Positions 16,618 to 24,832 of a stretch of 64,000 bases of DNA are shown here, piece after piece; position 1 is the first letter of the stretch, and the number at the start of each line of letters is the position of its first letter. Source of the DNA: Hymenobacter gummosus (GTDB taxonomy: Bacteria; Bacteroidota; Bacteroidia; Cytophagales; Hymenobacteraceae); the NCBI RefSeq assembly GCF_003970915.1, contig NZ_RXOF01000012.1:62001-126000 (forward strand), in the 5' to 3' direction. The notes under the pieces were generated by a model. That model saw only the letters and a list, made by a program, of their open reading frames with translations. It did not search any database and was not told the DNA's origin. The position numbers were made by a program, and so were the translations under genes.

Positions 16618-17906
16618 AGAACGAGATGAAGCAAACGGTGCTTGGGCTGATTCCGGCGGATTGGGAGGTTACGAAGCTTGGAAAATTTGGAAGTTGTATC
16701 CGTGGAGTTTCTTACAAGCCTGACGATTTAGTAGACGAACTGACTAACGCAATAATTATTCTGCGTTCGAATAATATTGCCGACGGTAACCTGAATTATG
16801 ATGATGTAAAGCTTGTAACTCGAAAAAATGTAGCCGAGAAGCAGCTTCTTCAAGATGGTGATATTGCTATATGTATGTCCAATGGTAGTAAACGGCTCGT
16901 TGGGAAGTCAGCACGATACTCTCAAAAAGGCTATGAGGTATCTATTGGTGCATTCTGCTCACTTTTTCGAGCGAATACAGACATTGATAAGAACTTTTTA
17001 TTCCAGTTATTTCAGTCTGATTTATATCAAAAGCAGATTGATTTAGAATTGGCAGGTTCCGCTATCAATAACTTAAAGGATTCGTCAATCAATGGATTGC
17101 TTTTCGCTTTTCCCCCGCTGCCTGAGCAGCAGAAAATAGCCGAAATCCTCTCCACGCTGGATGAGAAGATGGCCGTGATAGACGAGCAGCTAGCCCAAAC
17201 CCAGGAACTGAAAAAGGGCCTGATGCAGCGCCTGCTGACGCGCGGCATCGGCCATACCGAGTTCAAGGATTCGCCGCTGGGGCAGATTCCGGTGGGGTGG
17301 GAGGTTCGTTTGCTGGATGAGGTAGCTGAGCGCGGCAGTGGGCATACTCCCAGCAAGAATTTTCCAGAATACTACAACGGTGGAATAAAATGGATTTCGT
17401 TAGCTGATTCTTTTAGATTAGACAACGGCTGGATTAAGGAGACAAAAACAGAAATATCCAGCCTTGGTATTAAAAACTCCTCTGCTACGCTTCATCCAGA
17501 AGGCACTGTCCTGCTTTCAAGAGATGCAGGAGTTGGTAAAAGTGCGGTTATGCACGAGGATATGGCTGTTAGCCAGCATTTCATTACATGGACTTGTAAT
17601 GGGAAGCTTAACAACTGGTTCCTCTACTATTATCTACAATTGCAAAAGCCGCTGTTTGAAAGAATAGCGTCAGGCTCGACTATCAAGACGATAGGTCTGC
17701 CCTTTTTTAAAAAATTCTCCGTCCCGGTTCCTCCTATAGCGGAGCAAGAACAGATAGCCGAAATCCTCACCACCGTCGACGACAAAATCCAGGTGCTGGA
17801 GGACAAGAAAGCCCAGTACCAGACCCTCAAGCGCGGGCTGATGCAGCAGCTGCTCACCGGCCAGCGGCGGGTGCGGGTGGTCCCGGCCGAAACGGTGCTG
17901 GCCTAG
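16614..17906 (+). CDS. hsdS: Type I restriction-modification specificity subunit HsdS
   Basis: 430 residues, starting in a 4-base overlap with hsdM. Two target-recognition domains (about 15-165 and 225-375) are each followed by a conserved coiled coil: FPPLPEQQKIAEILSTLDEK and PPIAEQEQIAEILTTVDDK. The two recognition domains bind the two halves of the bipartite DNA site. The recognition segments are visibly AT-rich while the coiled-coil segments have the local high GC, a mosaic typical of recognition-domain exchange. The recognised sequence cannot be read from the protein. Confidence 0.95.
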   Translation: MKNEMKQTVLGLIPADWEVTKLGKFGSCIRGVSYKPDDLVDELTNAIIILRSNNIADGNLNYDDVKLVTRKNVAEKQLLQDGDIAICMSNGSKRLVGKSARYSQKGYEVSIGAFCSLFRANTDIDKNFLFQLFQSDLYQKQIDLELAGSAINNLKDSSINGLLFAFPPLPEQQKIAEILSTLDEKMAVIDEQLAQTQELKKGLMQRLLTRGIGHTEFKDSPLGQIPVGWEVRLLDEVAERGSGHTPSKNFPEYYNGGIKWISLADSFRLDNGWIKETKTEISSLGIKNSSATLHPEGTVLLSRDAGVGKSAVMHEDMAVSQHFITWTCNGKLNNWFLYYYLQLQKPLFERIASGSTIKTIGLPFFKKFSVPVPPIAEQEQIAEILTTVDDKIQVLEDKKAQYQTLKRGLMQQLLTGQRRVRVVPAETVLA

Positions 17907-17917
17907 CCCACTAGATT

Positions 17918-18006
17918 GAACGTCATGCTGAGCCCCGTCGAAGCATCTCTACCGCTTCGTTGCGTCGTGCGGTAGAGATGCTTCGACGGGGCTCAGCATG
18001 ACGTTC
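17918..18006. repeat. Perfect 38-bp-arm palindrome between hsdS and hsdR (family 3)
   Basis: Arms at 17918-17955 and 17969-18006 match perfectly around a 13-base loop and are followed by a run of T. The arm words GAACGTCATGCTGAGC and GAAGCATCTCTACCGC recur at 34314-34360 and 34724-34770. It may act as a partial terminator, lowering hsdR expression relative to hsdM/hsdS. Confidence 0.9.
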
Positions 18007-18072
18007 TTTTTTCCCTTTATTGCTCCCCGCCCGCGCCGCCCGGCTGCGGCGCTACCAGTATCCTACGTGCTT

Positions 18073-21000
18073 ATGAGCCCGACCCCCGAATATCTCCAGT
18101 CGGAGCAGCCGGCCCTGCAGCTGCTCCAGCAGCTCGGCTACCAGTACCTGCCCGGCCCCGCCCTCAGCGCCGAGCGGCCCGACGCCCGCGAGGTGCTGCT
18201 GCCCGGGCGCCTGCGGGCCGCCATTGCCCGGCTCAACCCCACCCTGGACGCCGCCAACCAGGCCCGGGCCTACGACCGGCTGGCCGCGGTAACGGGCGAG
18301 CTGCTGGAAGCCAACGAGCAGGGGTGGAAGCTGCTGCTCGGCACGGATCTGTCGTTGAAGCAGGACAACGACTTCCCGGCCGTGCGCTACCTCGATTTTC
18401 AGCGCCCCGCCAACAACGACTGGCTGGTGGTCAGCCAGCCGCGCTTTCAGGGCCGCCTGTCCGTGGCCGAGCCCGACATCGTGGTGTTCGTGAATGGGCT
18501 GCCGCTGGCCGTGCTGGAGTGCAAGGCTGGCAGCGCCACCGGGGCCTGGGACAGTGCCTACCACGACCTGGCCTATTACCAGCACAACAACGAGCGGCTG
18601 TTTCACTACAACGTGCTCTGCGCCGGCCTCTGGCAGGTAGGGGCCAAGTACGGCGCCATCGGTACACCCCAGCCCTTCTACGCCAGCTACAACGACCTGC
18701 GCACCGATGCCGCCGCGCTGGCCGCCCTGCTGCCCGGGGGGCGGCAGCCCACCCCGCAGGACCGCCTGCTCTACCACCTGCTGGCCCCCGCCCGCCTGCT
18801 GGCGCTGCTGCGCCACTTCGTGCTGTTTGAGCGCGAGGAAGGCCGCACCGTCAAGAAACTACCCCGCTACCAGCAGGTGCGGGCCGTCAACCGCACCATT
18901 GCCAACCTGCGCGCCCACGACCAGGGCGGCGTGGTGTGGCACACCCAGGGCAGCGGCAAGTCGCTCACCATGGCTTACCTCATCCGCCGGCTGCAGGCCG
19001 CGGGCAGCGGCTTCGACAACCCCACGGTGCTCGTCCTCACCGACCGCACCGACCTCGACCGGCAGATTACCACCACCCTGCGCGGCGTGGGCCTCCCAGT
19101 GCAGCAGGCCCATTCGGTGAAAAGCCTGGCCGAGCTGCTGCGCAACGACTACGGCGGCATCATCACCAGCACCCTGCAGAAGTTTCAGCAGCCTGACGCC
19201 GAGGCCCCCGATACTGATACCGCGGAGGCCGACACGCCCGACACCGAGGGCATCACGCGCACGGAGCGCTACATCATGGACAACCTGCTGGTGCAGGTGA
19301 CCAAGGCGCTGCGCAGCGGTAAGTGGACCGAGGAGAGCCGCGAGGAAATTCCGCTGACGGTGCTATCCGCCAAGCCCAACCTCTACGTGCTGGTCGACGA
19401 AGCCCACCGCAGCCAGTACGGCTTCCTGGCCGCGTTCATGCGCTCAGTGCTGCCCAACGCCAAGTTCGTGGCCTTCACCGGCACGCCCATTTCCAAAGAG
19501 GATAAGTCGACACTGGCCGAGTTCTACGGGCGGGACTACCTCGATACCTACACCATCCGGGAAGCTGTGGACGACGGCGCCACCGTGCCCCTGCTCTACG
19601 ACGCCGGTATTGCCCGTCTCGACGTGCGCAAGGCCGAGCTGGACGCCGAGTTTGAGGCGAAGTACGGCCACGAGCCCGAGGAGAAAAAGACCCGGCTCAA
19701 GGACGAGGCCCTGCGCCAGTACCAGCTGTCGGCCGAGCGCATCGAGGCCATCAGCCGCCACCTGCTCGACCACTACCGCGCCAAAATCCGGCCCGACGGC
19801 TACAAGGCCATTCTGGTGTGTGCGGGCCGGCGGGCGGCCGTGCTCTACAAGCAGGCCATTGACAAGCTGCGCGACGAAGGCGTGCACGACTTCAGCACCC
19901 GCGTGGTGGTGAGCCTGGGCGCCGCGAAGTCGGATAAGCTGGCCGCCGAGCAGGCCGAGCGCCTGGCCTGGAACCGGGAGCATCCGCAGGACCCGGTACC
20001 GCTGCTGCTTACCCCGCCCGAGGACGTGAAGCAGGTAACCGAGGACTTCAAGCTGCCCTTCGGCGACGAGGCCGCCCGCGACAAATCGGGCAAGAAAAAG
20101 CAGTTCGACAACACGGCCATCCTCATCGTGTCGGACATGCTGCTCACCGGCTACGACGCCCCCATTGCCGCCTGCCTCTACCTCGATAAGCCCCTGAAAG
20201 AGCACAGTCTGCTGCAGGCCATTGCCCGCGTCAACCGCACCTACCGGGGCAAGGCCGAAGGCTACATCCTCGATTACAGCGGCATCACCGCCGACCTGCT
20301 GCACGCCCTGGAAATCTTCAGCGGCGACGTGCGCCCCGACGATATCCTGCGCAACCTCAACGACGAAATACCCAAGCTGGCCCTGCACCACGGCCAGCTG
20401 CTGGCTTTCAGCAAGCCCCTGAAGCTGGACCGCCACTACCAGCGCGAGAAGTTCATCGACGCCTTCATCCCCTACCTGGAGCCCCTCTACCGCCGCGACG
20501 AGTTCAAGGTGCTGCTCAAGGCCTTCAACAAGTCCATCCACATCGTGCTGCCCAACGTGGCCACCATGCCCTACCAGTACGATTTCGCGCTCTTCAACGA
20601 AATCCGCCGCAAAGCCCGCAACGCCTACCCCGACGGCGACCCGTTCAAAGTGACGGCCGAGGAAAGCCGGCACCTGCAGCAGCTTATCGACGAGCACCTG
20701 CGCGCCCGGGGCGTCGATAACCTGCTGGCCGAGCCGGTGTCCATCATCGACCGGGAGAAGTTCCGGGCCGATATCCTCGACGCCTCGCCCACCACCAAGG
20801 AGCTGAAGATGCGCCACCAGCTCAAGTACGAAATCAAGCTGGGCCTGGGCCGCAGCCCCGCCTACTACCAGCCCCTGTCGGACCGCCTCGATGAGCTGAT
20901 CCGCGACGAGGCCGCCGGCCGTATCACCCAGGCCCAGCTGCTGCTCGCCTACGAGGGCCTGCTCGATGCCATCGTGAACGAGCAGCGCGAAGGACAAGCG

Positions 21001-21258
21001 GAAGGCTTCCGTACCGAGTACGAAACGGCCGTGTTCAACTCCCTCAAGGCTATCTTTGACGGCCAGGCCGCCGGCCTGACGCGCCAGCTGTTCCACGACA
21101 TCAGCGGCGAGCTGGACATCGTGGGCTGGAAGGATAAGGGAGAAGTGAAGAAGGAGATGGAAAACAAGCTCTACGCCCTGCTCAAAGCCCAGCTACCCGG
21201 CCCCGAAGCCCGCCAGAAAGCCAGGGAACTGATTCTGCTCATTCAGAAAAACGCGTGA
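18073..21258 (+). CDS. hsdR: Type I restriction endonuclease subunit HsdR
   Basis: 1061 residues. It is the motor and nuclease subunit that translocates and cuts unmodified DNA. The PD-(D/E)XK nuclease active site is in LAVLECKAG (E149, K151). The SF2 motor has a P-loop-like HTQGSGKSLT (from residue 290), VDEAH (441-445), TGTPISKED, and the later motif LLTGYDAP followed by LLQAIARVNRTYRG. The ATG at 18073 is preferred because upstream codons of this frame run into the palindrome at 17918-18006. It is transcribed with hsdM and hsdS, and its stop overlaps the next gene. Confidence 0.95.
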   Translation: MSPTPEYLQSEQPALQLLQQLGYQYLPGPALSAERPDAREVLLPGRLRAAIARLNPTLDAANQARAYDRLAAVTGELLEANEQGWKLLLGTDLSLKQDNDFPAVRYLDFQRPANNDWLVVSQPRFQGRLSVAEPDIVVFVNGLPLAVLECKAGSATGAWDSAYHDLAYYQHNNERLFHYNVLCAGLWQVGAKYGAIGTPQPFYASYNDLRTDAAALAALLPGGRQPTPQDRLLYHLLAPARLLALLRHFVLFEREEGRTVKKLPRYQQVRAVNRTIANLRAHDQGGVVWHTQGSGKSLTMAYLIRRLQAAGSGFDNPTVLVLTDRTDLDRQITTTLRGVGLPVQQAHSVKSLAELLRNDYGGIITSTLQKFQQPDAEAPDTDTAEADTPDTEGITRTERYIMDNLLVQVTKALRSGKWTEESREEIPLTVLSAKPNLYVLVDEAHRSQYGFLAAFMRSVLPNAKFVAFTGTPISKEDKSTLAEFYGRDYLDTYTIREAVDDGATVPLLYDAGIARLDVRKAELDAEFEAKYGHEPEEKKTRLKDEALRQYQLSAERIEAISRHLLDHYRAKIRPDGYKAILVCAGRRAAVLYKQAIDKLRDEGVHDFSTRVVVSLGAAKSDKLAAEQAERLAWNREHPQDPVPLLLTPPEDVKQVTEDFKLPFGDEAARDKSGKKKQFDNTAILIVSDMLLTGYDAPIAACLYLDKPLKEHSLLQAIARVNRTYRGKAEGYILDYSGITADLLHALEIFSGDVRPDDILRNLNDEIPKLALHHGQLLAFSKPLKLDRHYQREKFIDAFIPYLEPLYRRDEFKVLLKAFNKSIHIVLPNVATMPYQYDFALFNEIRRKARNAYPDGDPFKVTAEESRHLQQLIDEHLRARGVDNLLAEPVSIIDREKFRADILDASPTTKELKMRHQLKYEIKLGLGRSPAYYQPLSDRLDELIRDEAAGRITQAQLLLAYEGLLDAIVNEQREGQAEGFRTEYETAVFNSLKAIFDGQAAGLTRQLFHDISGELDIVGWKDKGEVKKEMENKLYALLKAQLPGPEARQKARELILLIQKNA

Positions 21259-21950
21259 TTCACCACGTCCAGTACGGTCCGCACCGCATCAGCTACACCA
21301 TCCAGGAGCGCCCCGAGCTGGCCGCCCACTACCTCAGCGTGGCCCAGCACGAGGGCGTGGTGCTGAAAGGCCCGCGCCTGTCCGCCGCGGAGGCCGACAG
21401 CCTGGTGCTGAAAAAAGCCCGCTGGATACTGGACAAGCTGGCCCTGGTGCGCGCCCCCCGGCCCGAGGATGTTGTCACCGGCTCCCGCATCAGCTACCTG
21501 GGCCGCAGCTACTACACGCAGGTCGTATTCGTGCCCGGTCTGCCCAAAGCGCAGGTCACGTTCAACCATTCCAGCTTCCGCATCCAGGTAGCCCCCGAAG
21601 GCGACGTGCAGGCGGCCATTGCGCAGGCCCTGGCCGCTTTCTTCCGGGCCAAGGCCCGTGCCAAGCTGGCTCCCCGTCTGCGCCAGTGCGCCGCTCAGAC
21701 CGGCCTGACCTACGCCGCCCTGAAAATCCGTCAGATGCCCAAGCGCTGGGGGAGCTGCACCGCGCAGGACGTGATTATGCTCAACCCGGAAGTAATGAAG
21801 CTGCCCTTTACCCTGATTGACTACGTGCTTGTCCACGAGCTGTGCCACACACGGGTAAAGAGCCATAACAAAGAATTCTGGGCCGAATTGGCCCGGCATT
21901 GTCCCGATTGGAAGGAATTGGACAAGCGGGTGAAGGACATTCGGTTGTAG
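21255..21950 (+). CDS. YgjP-like (M48/DUF45) zinc metallopeptidase
   Basis: 231 residues from a GTG that overlaps the hsdR stop (GTGA). The zinc-binding motif is HELCH (194-198), with a following histidine in KSHNKEFW. KRWGSCTAQD is the other family hallmark. Such proteins often neighbour type I restriction genes. Their role there is not established; digestion of a restriction subunit is one possibility. Translational coupling to hsdR supports a functional link. Confidence 0.88.
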   Translation: MIHHVQYGPHRISYTIQERPELAAHYLSVAQHEGVVLKGPRLSAAEADSLVLKKARWILDKLALVRAPRPEDVVTGSRISYLGRSYYTQVVFVPGLPKAQVTFNHSSFRIQVAPEGDVQAAIAQALAAFFRAKARAKLAPRLRQCAAQTGLTYAALKIRQMPKRWGSCTAQDVIMLNPEVMKLPFTLIDYVLVHELCHTRVKSHNKEFWAELARHCPDWKELDKRVKDIRL

Positions 21951-22000
21951 GCCGCCCGCCATGCCAGTGAAAGAACTTCTGGTTATAGGATAGAGACACC

Positions 22001-22120
22001 GCTGACGCCTCCAAAAAAAAATTGCAATGCGTCAGTGCCTGCTGACGCGCCTTGCTTTTTTTTCGGAGGCGTCAGTGTCGACTGACGTCAGAAATTATTT
22101 TTCTTGACGTGTCAGCGAAC
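22001..22120. promoter_or_regulatory. Three 40-bp operator-like units upstream of the XRE regulator
   Basis: CTGACG occurs at 22002, 22042 and 22082, and CGTCAG (TGTCAG in the last unit) at 22030, 22070 and 22110. This gives three tandem 40-bp units, each an inverted repeat CTGACG-N22-CGTCAG with a central A- or T-tract. The 40-bp period keeps all sites on one face of the helix. Larger arms (CTGACGCCTCC with GGAGGCGTCAG) join units 1 and 2. The array ends 25 bases before the XRE gene, so autoregulation is the simplest reading. Confidence 0.7.
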
Positions 22121-22144
22121 TTATACCCCGCTGCCGCTCTGCCG

Positions 22145-22720
22145 ATGCCATCTGACTCTACCACCCTAGCCGCTGCTGTACGGCGGCACTTCGCGCTTTC
22201 CCAGCAGGAGCTGGCCCGTTACCTAGGCCTCACGCGCACCCAGGTAGCCAATGTCGAAACCGGCCGGACAAACTTCTCCGCCGCCGCCGAGCGCCGCCTG
22301 CTGCACCTGGCCGAGCTGCTTGCTCCGCCCCACGGCGGCGGCCCGCCCTTACCGCCCGCCGCCGACCCCGCCGCGCCCGACCCCGACCCGCTGCGCCAGC
22401 GCCTGCGCCGCTGCCGCCACCTGGCCGGGCAGGCCCGCTTCGAGCTGCACGGGCTGCGGCAGCGGCTGCCGGCGGGCGAGTACCGGCGGCGCGCCCTGGC
22501 CCAGCTGCGGGCGGCGCTGCTGCCCCCCACGCCCCCGCCCGGCGTGCCCGACCCCACATTCGATGCGGCCCACGCCGCCCACTGGCTGGCCCGGCTGGAC
22601 GCCGATACGGCCGCGGCCCTACCCGATGCGGCCGGCTACGCGCAGCTGGCTTTGCTGGAAGTCCGCCTCAGCGCCCTGGAGCACGAAGCCGGTCTGCTGG
22701 CGGCGCTGTTGGCGGAGTAA
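22145..22720 (+). CDS. XRE-family helix-turn-helix protein
   Basis: 191 residues. An N-terminal helix-turn-helix (about 8-60; LSQQELARYLGLTRTQVANVETGR) is followed by a long Pro/Ala/Arg-rich region and C-terminal helices (LLEVRLSALEHEAGLLAALL) that may form a coiled coil. The start was set at 22145 because upstream frame sequence lies in the operator-like array. Likely a repressor binding that array; other island genes could be targets. Confidence 0.78.
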   Translation: MPSDSTTLAAAVRRHFALSQQELARYLGLTRTQVANVETGRTNFSAAAERRLLHLAELLAPPHGGGPPLPPAADPAAPDPDPLRQRLRRCRHLAGQARFELHGLRQRLPAGEYRRRALAQLRAALLPPTPPPGVPDPTFDAAHAAHWLARLDADTAAALPDAAGYAQLALLEVRLSALEHEAGLLAALLAE

Positions 22721-22721
22721 G

Positions 22722-22763
22722 TATCCTATTTTGGGAATATAGGCTAAATTATATCCCATTTTG
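22722..22763. promoter_or_regulatory. AT-rich direct repeat upstream of the coiled-coil protein gene
   Basis: TATCCTATTTTG (22722-22733) and TATCCCATTTTG (22752-22763) are 30 bp apart, three helical turns, in an AT-rich gap. They could be promoter or operator elements of the gene at 22845. Confidence 0.4.
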
Positions 22764-22844
22764 ACACAACGCTTGCGCGGGGTAAGCTCGGCCATTAGCT
22801 TACCCCGCAAGTCCATTTCCACCAACCAAAACCCTTTTACTACA

Positions 22845-23255
22845 ATGGTATACACCGTTGAATTGTTGACCGACCCAGCCGAGTGCGACAAGCTGGTAGC
22901 CCACGCCCAGGAGCGGTTGCGCGTGCTGCGTCACCGCGAATCGGTAACGGGCTACGAGCGCGACACCAAAGCCAGCGACGCCACGTCGCTCACCGCTGAG
23001 CTGGCCGAGCTGGCCGAGGACATCACGTTCCTGAACGACCGGCTGGCGACGATGCCGGCCAGCGACACCCGCACCCGGCGCGAAAACGAGCTGCGCAAAG
23101 CCACCGACCGCCGCGACGAGCTGCTGAGCCGGCAGGGCAAAGAAGGCGCCGTAGCCCTGCTCAAGCGGGAGCTGGAAAAGGGTGAAACCAGCGCCCGCAT
23201 TGCCGAAATCGAAAAATTCATTGCCGACGTGACGGACCGCAAATCCCGCCTGTAA
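22845..23255 (+). CDS. Small charged coiled-coil protein, function unknown
   Basis: 136 residues, rich in Glu, Arg, Ala and Leu. Helical heptads run through most of the length (AELAELAEDITFLNDRLA, ARIAEIEKFIADVTDRK). There is no signal peptide or transmembrane segment, so it is likely cytosolic. The family was not recognised. The start is the ATG after the AT-rich repeat; the gene ends at a strong bidirectional terminator. Confidence 0.7.
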   Translation: MVYTVELLTDPAECDKLVAHAQERLRVLRHRESVTGYERDTKASDATSLTAELAELAEDITFLNDRLATMPASDTRTRRENELRKATDRRDELLSRQGKEGAVALLKRELEKGETSARIAEIEKFIADVTDRKSRL

Positions 23256-23268
23256 GCGGAGTTCATTT

Positions 23269-23318
23269 AACACGACAACGCCCGCCCCGGTAGCTACCGG
23301 GACGGGCGTTGTCGTGTT
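23269..23318. terminator. Bidirectional terminator
   Basis: A nearly perfect 50-base hairpin (AACACGACAACGCCCG against CGGGCGTTGTCGTGTT, apex CCGGTAGCTACCGG) sits between convergent genes. Confidence 0.85.
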
Positions 23319-23327
23319 GGGGAGTGG

Positions 23328-23615
23328 CTACTTCTTGACGACTACGGGCATAACCATTTTCCCCTGATGGTAGTCGAATGCCTGATCCTGCCAGCCGCCA
23401 TTATACCTGCTGAAACCCGCAATGTACACGCGAGTCGGTTCGGCAGGGGGAGAAGGGGCCGGGTGCCAGCTCACCGGCACCGCCGCCGGGCGGGCGGGCT
23501 GGGCCGCGTAGGCATCGGCTTGCTGCACCAGGGTGCGCAGCGTGCCGGCAATGTAGAGCAGGCTGCCCGCAATGAGCGTCAGCAGCAGGCGGGAGTAGAG
23601 GTCGGGGGTACGCAT
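23328..23615 (-). CDS. Small single-pass membrane protein, function unknown
   Basis: 95 residues. A transmembrane helix lies at about 9-26 (LLLTLIAGSLLYIAGTL), followed by a Pro/Ala linker and a short C-terminal domain (YIAGFSRYNGGWQDQAFDYH). It sits on the far edge of the restriction island, convergent with the coiled-coil gene and divergent from thrB. Confidence 0.6.
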   Translation of the reverse strand: MRTPDLYSRLLLTLIAGSLLYIAGTLRTLVQQADAYAAQPARPAAVPVSWHPAPSPPAEPTRVYIAGFSRYNGGWQDQAFDYHQGKMVMPVVVKK

Positions 23616-23752
23616 GGGCTGGTAGGTGGTGAAGGTGAAAGACGGAGCGTAAGCTGCCGCGAATTCGGCGCAAGCGCATCAGTGCCAGCACTGAAAAAAG
23701 TGGCGGCGTGGGCCACTCGCCGGGCCGGGTGCGCCGCCCACCTATATTTACC

Positions 23753-23760
23753 GCTTCCAC
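23753..23760 (+). promoter_or_regulatory. Possible thrB promoter -7 element
   Basis: TATATTTA matches TAnnTTTG at seven of eight positions, 21 bases before the thrB ATG. It suggests that thrBC is now transcribed separately from thrA. Confidence 0.4.
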
Positions 23761-23781
23761 CAGCCGCTGCTTTTCCGCTTT

Positions 23782-24714
23782 ATGCCTGACTCCATCCGCG
23801 TATTCGCCCCCGCTACCGTAGCCAACGTGGTCTGCGGCTTCGACGTGCTGGGCTTCGCCGTCGAGCAGCCCGGCGACGAGGTGCTGATGACCCTGCGGCC
23901 CGACCCCGGCGTCAGCATCCGCCGCATCAGCGGCGACCAGGGCCGCCTGCCGCTCGACGCCGACCGCAACACCGTCAGCGCCAGCGTGCAGATGCTGCTG
24001 CGCCACCTGGGCCGCGAAGACGTGGGCGTCGACATCGAGCTGCACAAGCAGATGCCCATCGGCAGCGGGCTGGGCAGCAGCGCGGCCAGCACCGTGGCCG
24101 GCCTCTGGGCCATCAATGAGCTGCTGGGCCGCCCGCTCACGGCCCTGGAGCTGCTGCCCTTCGCCATGCAGGGCGAGGAGCTGGCCTGCGGCGCCGGCCA
24201 CGCCGACAACGTGGCCCCGGCCCTGCTCGGGGGCTTCGTGCTTATTCGCAGCTACCAGCCCCTCGACGTGGTGCGCCTGCCCGTGCCCGCCCTGCACTGC
24301 GCCATCGTGTACCCCGAGGTGGAAGTGCCCACCCGCGACGCCCGGCGGCTGATCCGCCGCACCGTGCCGCTGCAAGACGCCGTGACGCAGTGGGGCAACG
24401 TGGCCGGCCTGGTTAGCGGCCTGTTCCTCGGCGACACGGCCCTCATCGGCCGCAGCATGCAAGACGTGCTGGTGGAGCCCGTGCGCGCCCTGCTCATCCC
24501 CGATTTCTACCAGCTGCGCGAGCTGGCCCTGCAGGCGGGCGCCGTCGGCTTCGGCATTTCCGGCTCGGGCCCCTCTGTCTTCGCCTTCGCCCCCGACGAA
24601 GCCGCCGCCGCCCGCATCGTGGAGCAGCTGCGGCGCCACCTGGCCGGCCTGGGCGTCGGCAGTCGGGGCTACGTATCAGCCATCAATACCCGGGGGCCGA
24701 AGGTTTGGGGTTAA
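23782..24714 (+). CDS. thrB: Homoserine kinase
   Basis: 310 residues, GHMP kinase family. It phosphorylates homoserine, the fourth step of threonine synthesis. The ATP-binding motif is PIGSGLGSSAAS (about 92-103). The N-terminus IRVFAPATVANVVCGFDVLGFA and the C-terminal GFGISGSGPSVFA are typical. It is followed by thrC with only a palindrome between them. No Thr-rich leader was seen here, unlike thrA. Confidence 0.96.
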   Translation: MPDSIRVFAPATVANVVCGFDVLGFAVEQPGDEVLMTLRPDPGVSIRRISGDQGRLPLDADRNTVSASVQMLLRHLGREDVGVDIELHKQMPIGSGLGSSAASTVAGLWAINELLGRPLTALELLPFAMQGEELACGAGHADNVAPALLGGFVLIRSYQPLDVVRLPVPALHCAIVYPEVEVPTRDARRLIRRTVPLQDAVTQWGNVAGLVSGLFLGDTALIGRSMQDVLVEPVRALLIPDFYQLRELALQAGAVGFGISGSGPSVFAFAPDEAAAARIVEQLRRHLAGLGVGSRGYVSAINTRGPKVWG

Positions 24715-24825
24715 TTAATAATGAAGAATTAAAAATTAATAATTGTGCGGCCAGGCTGCTAATTGCCAGCAGGATACCAGTGAGCTGTCATCAATTATTA
24801 ATTCTTCATTGTTAATTATTAATTA
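24711..24825. repeat. AT-rich gap-filling palindrome between thrB and thrC
   Basis: Left arm (24711-24745, TTAATTAATAATGAAG...) starts at the thrB stop codon. Right arm (24792-24825) ends 7 bases before the thrC start. The AT-richness is extreme for this chromosome. It belongs to the locus-specific class also seen at 8188, 32993, 35204 and 37050. Confidence 0.85.
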
Positions 24826-24832
24826 CGAAAAC

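Noticed and set aside
22001-22120. Possible small CRISPR array
   Set aside because: Only three units, each diverged, each internally symmetric, with no conserved spacer-repeat division and no cas genes. Operator array is the better reading.
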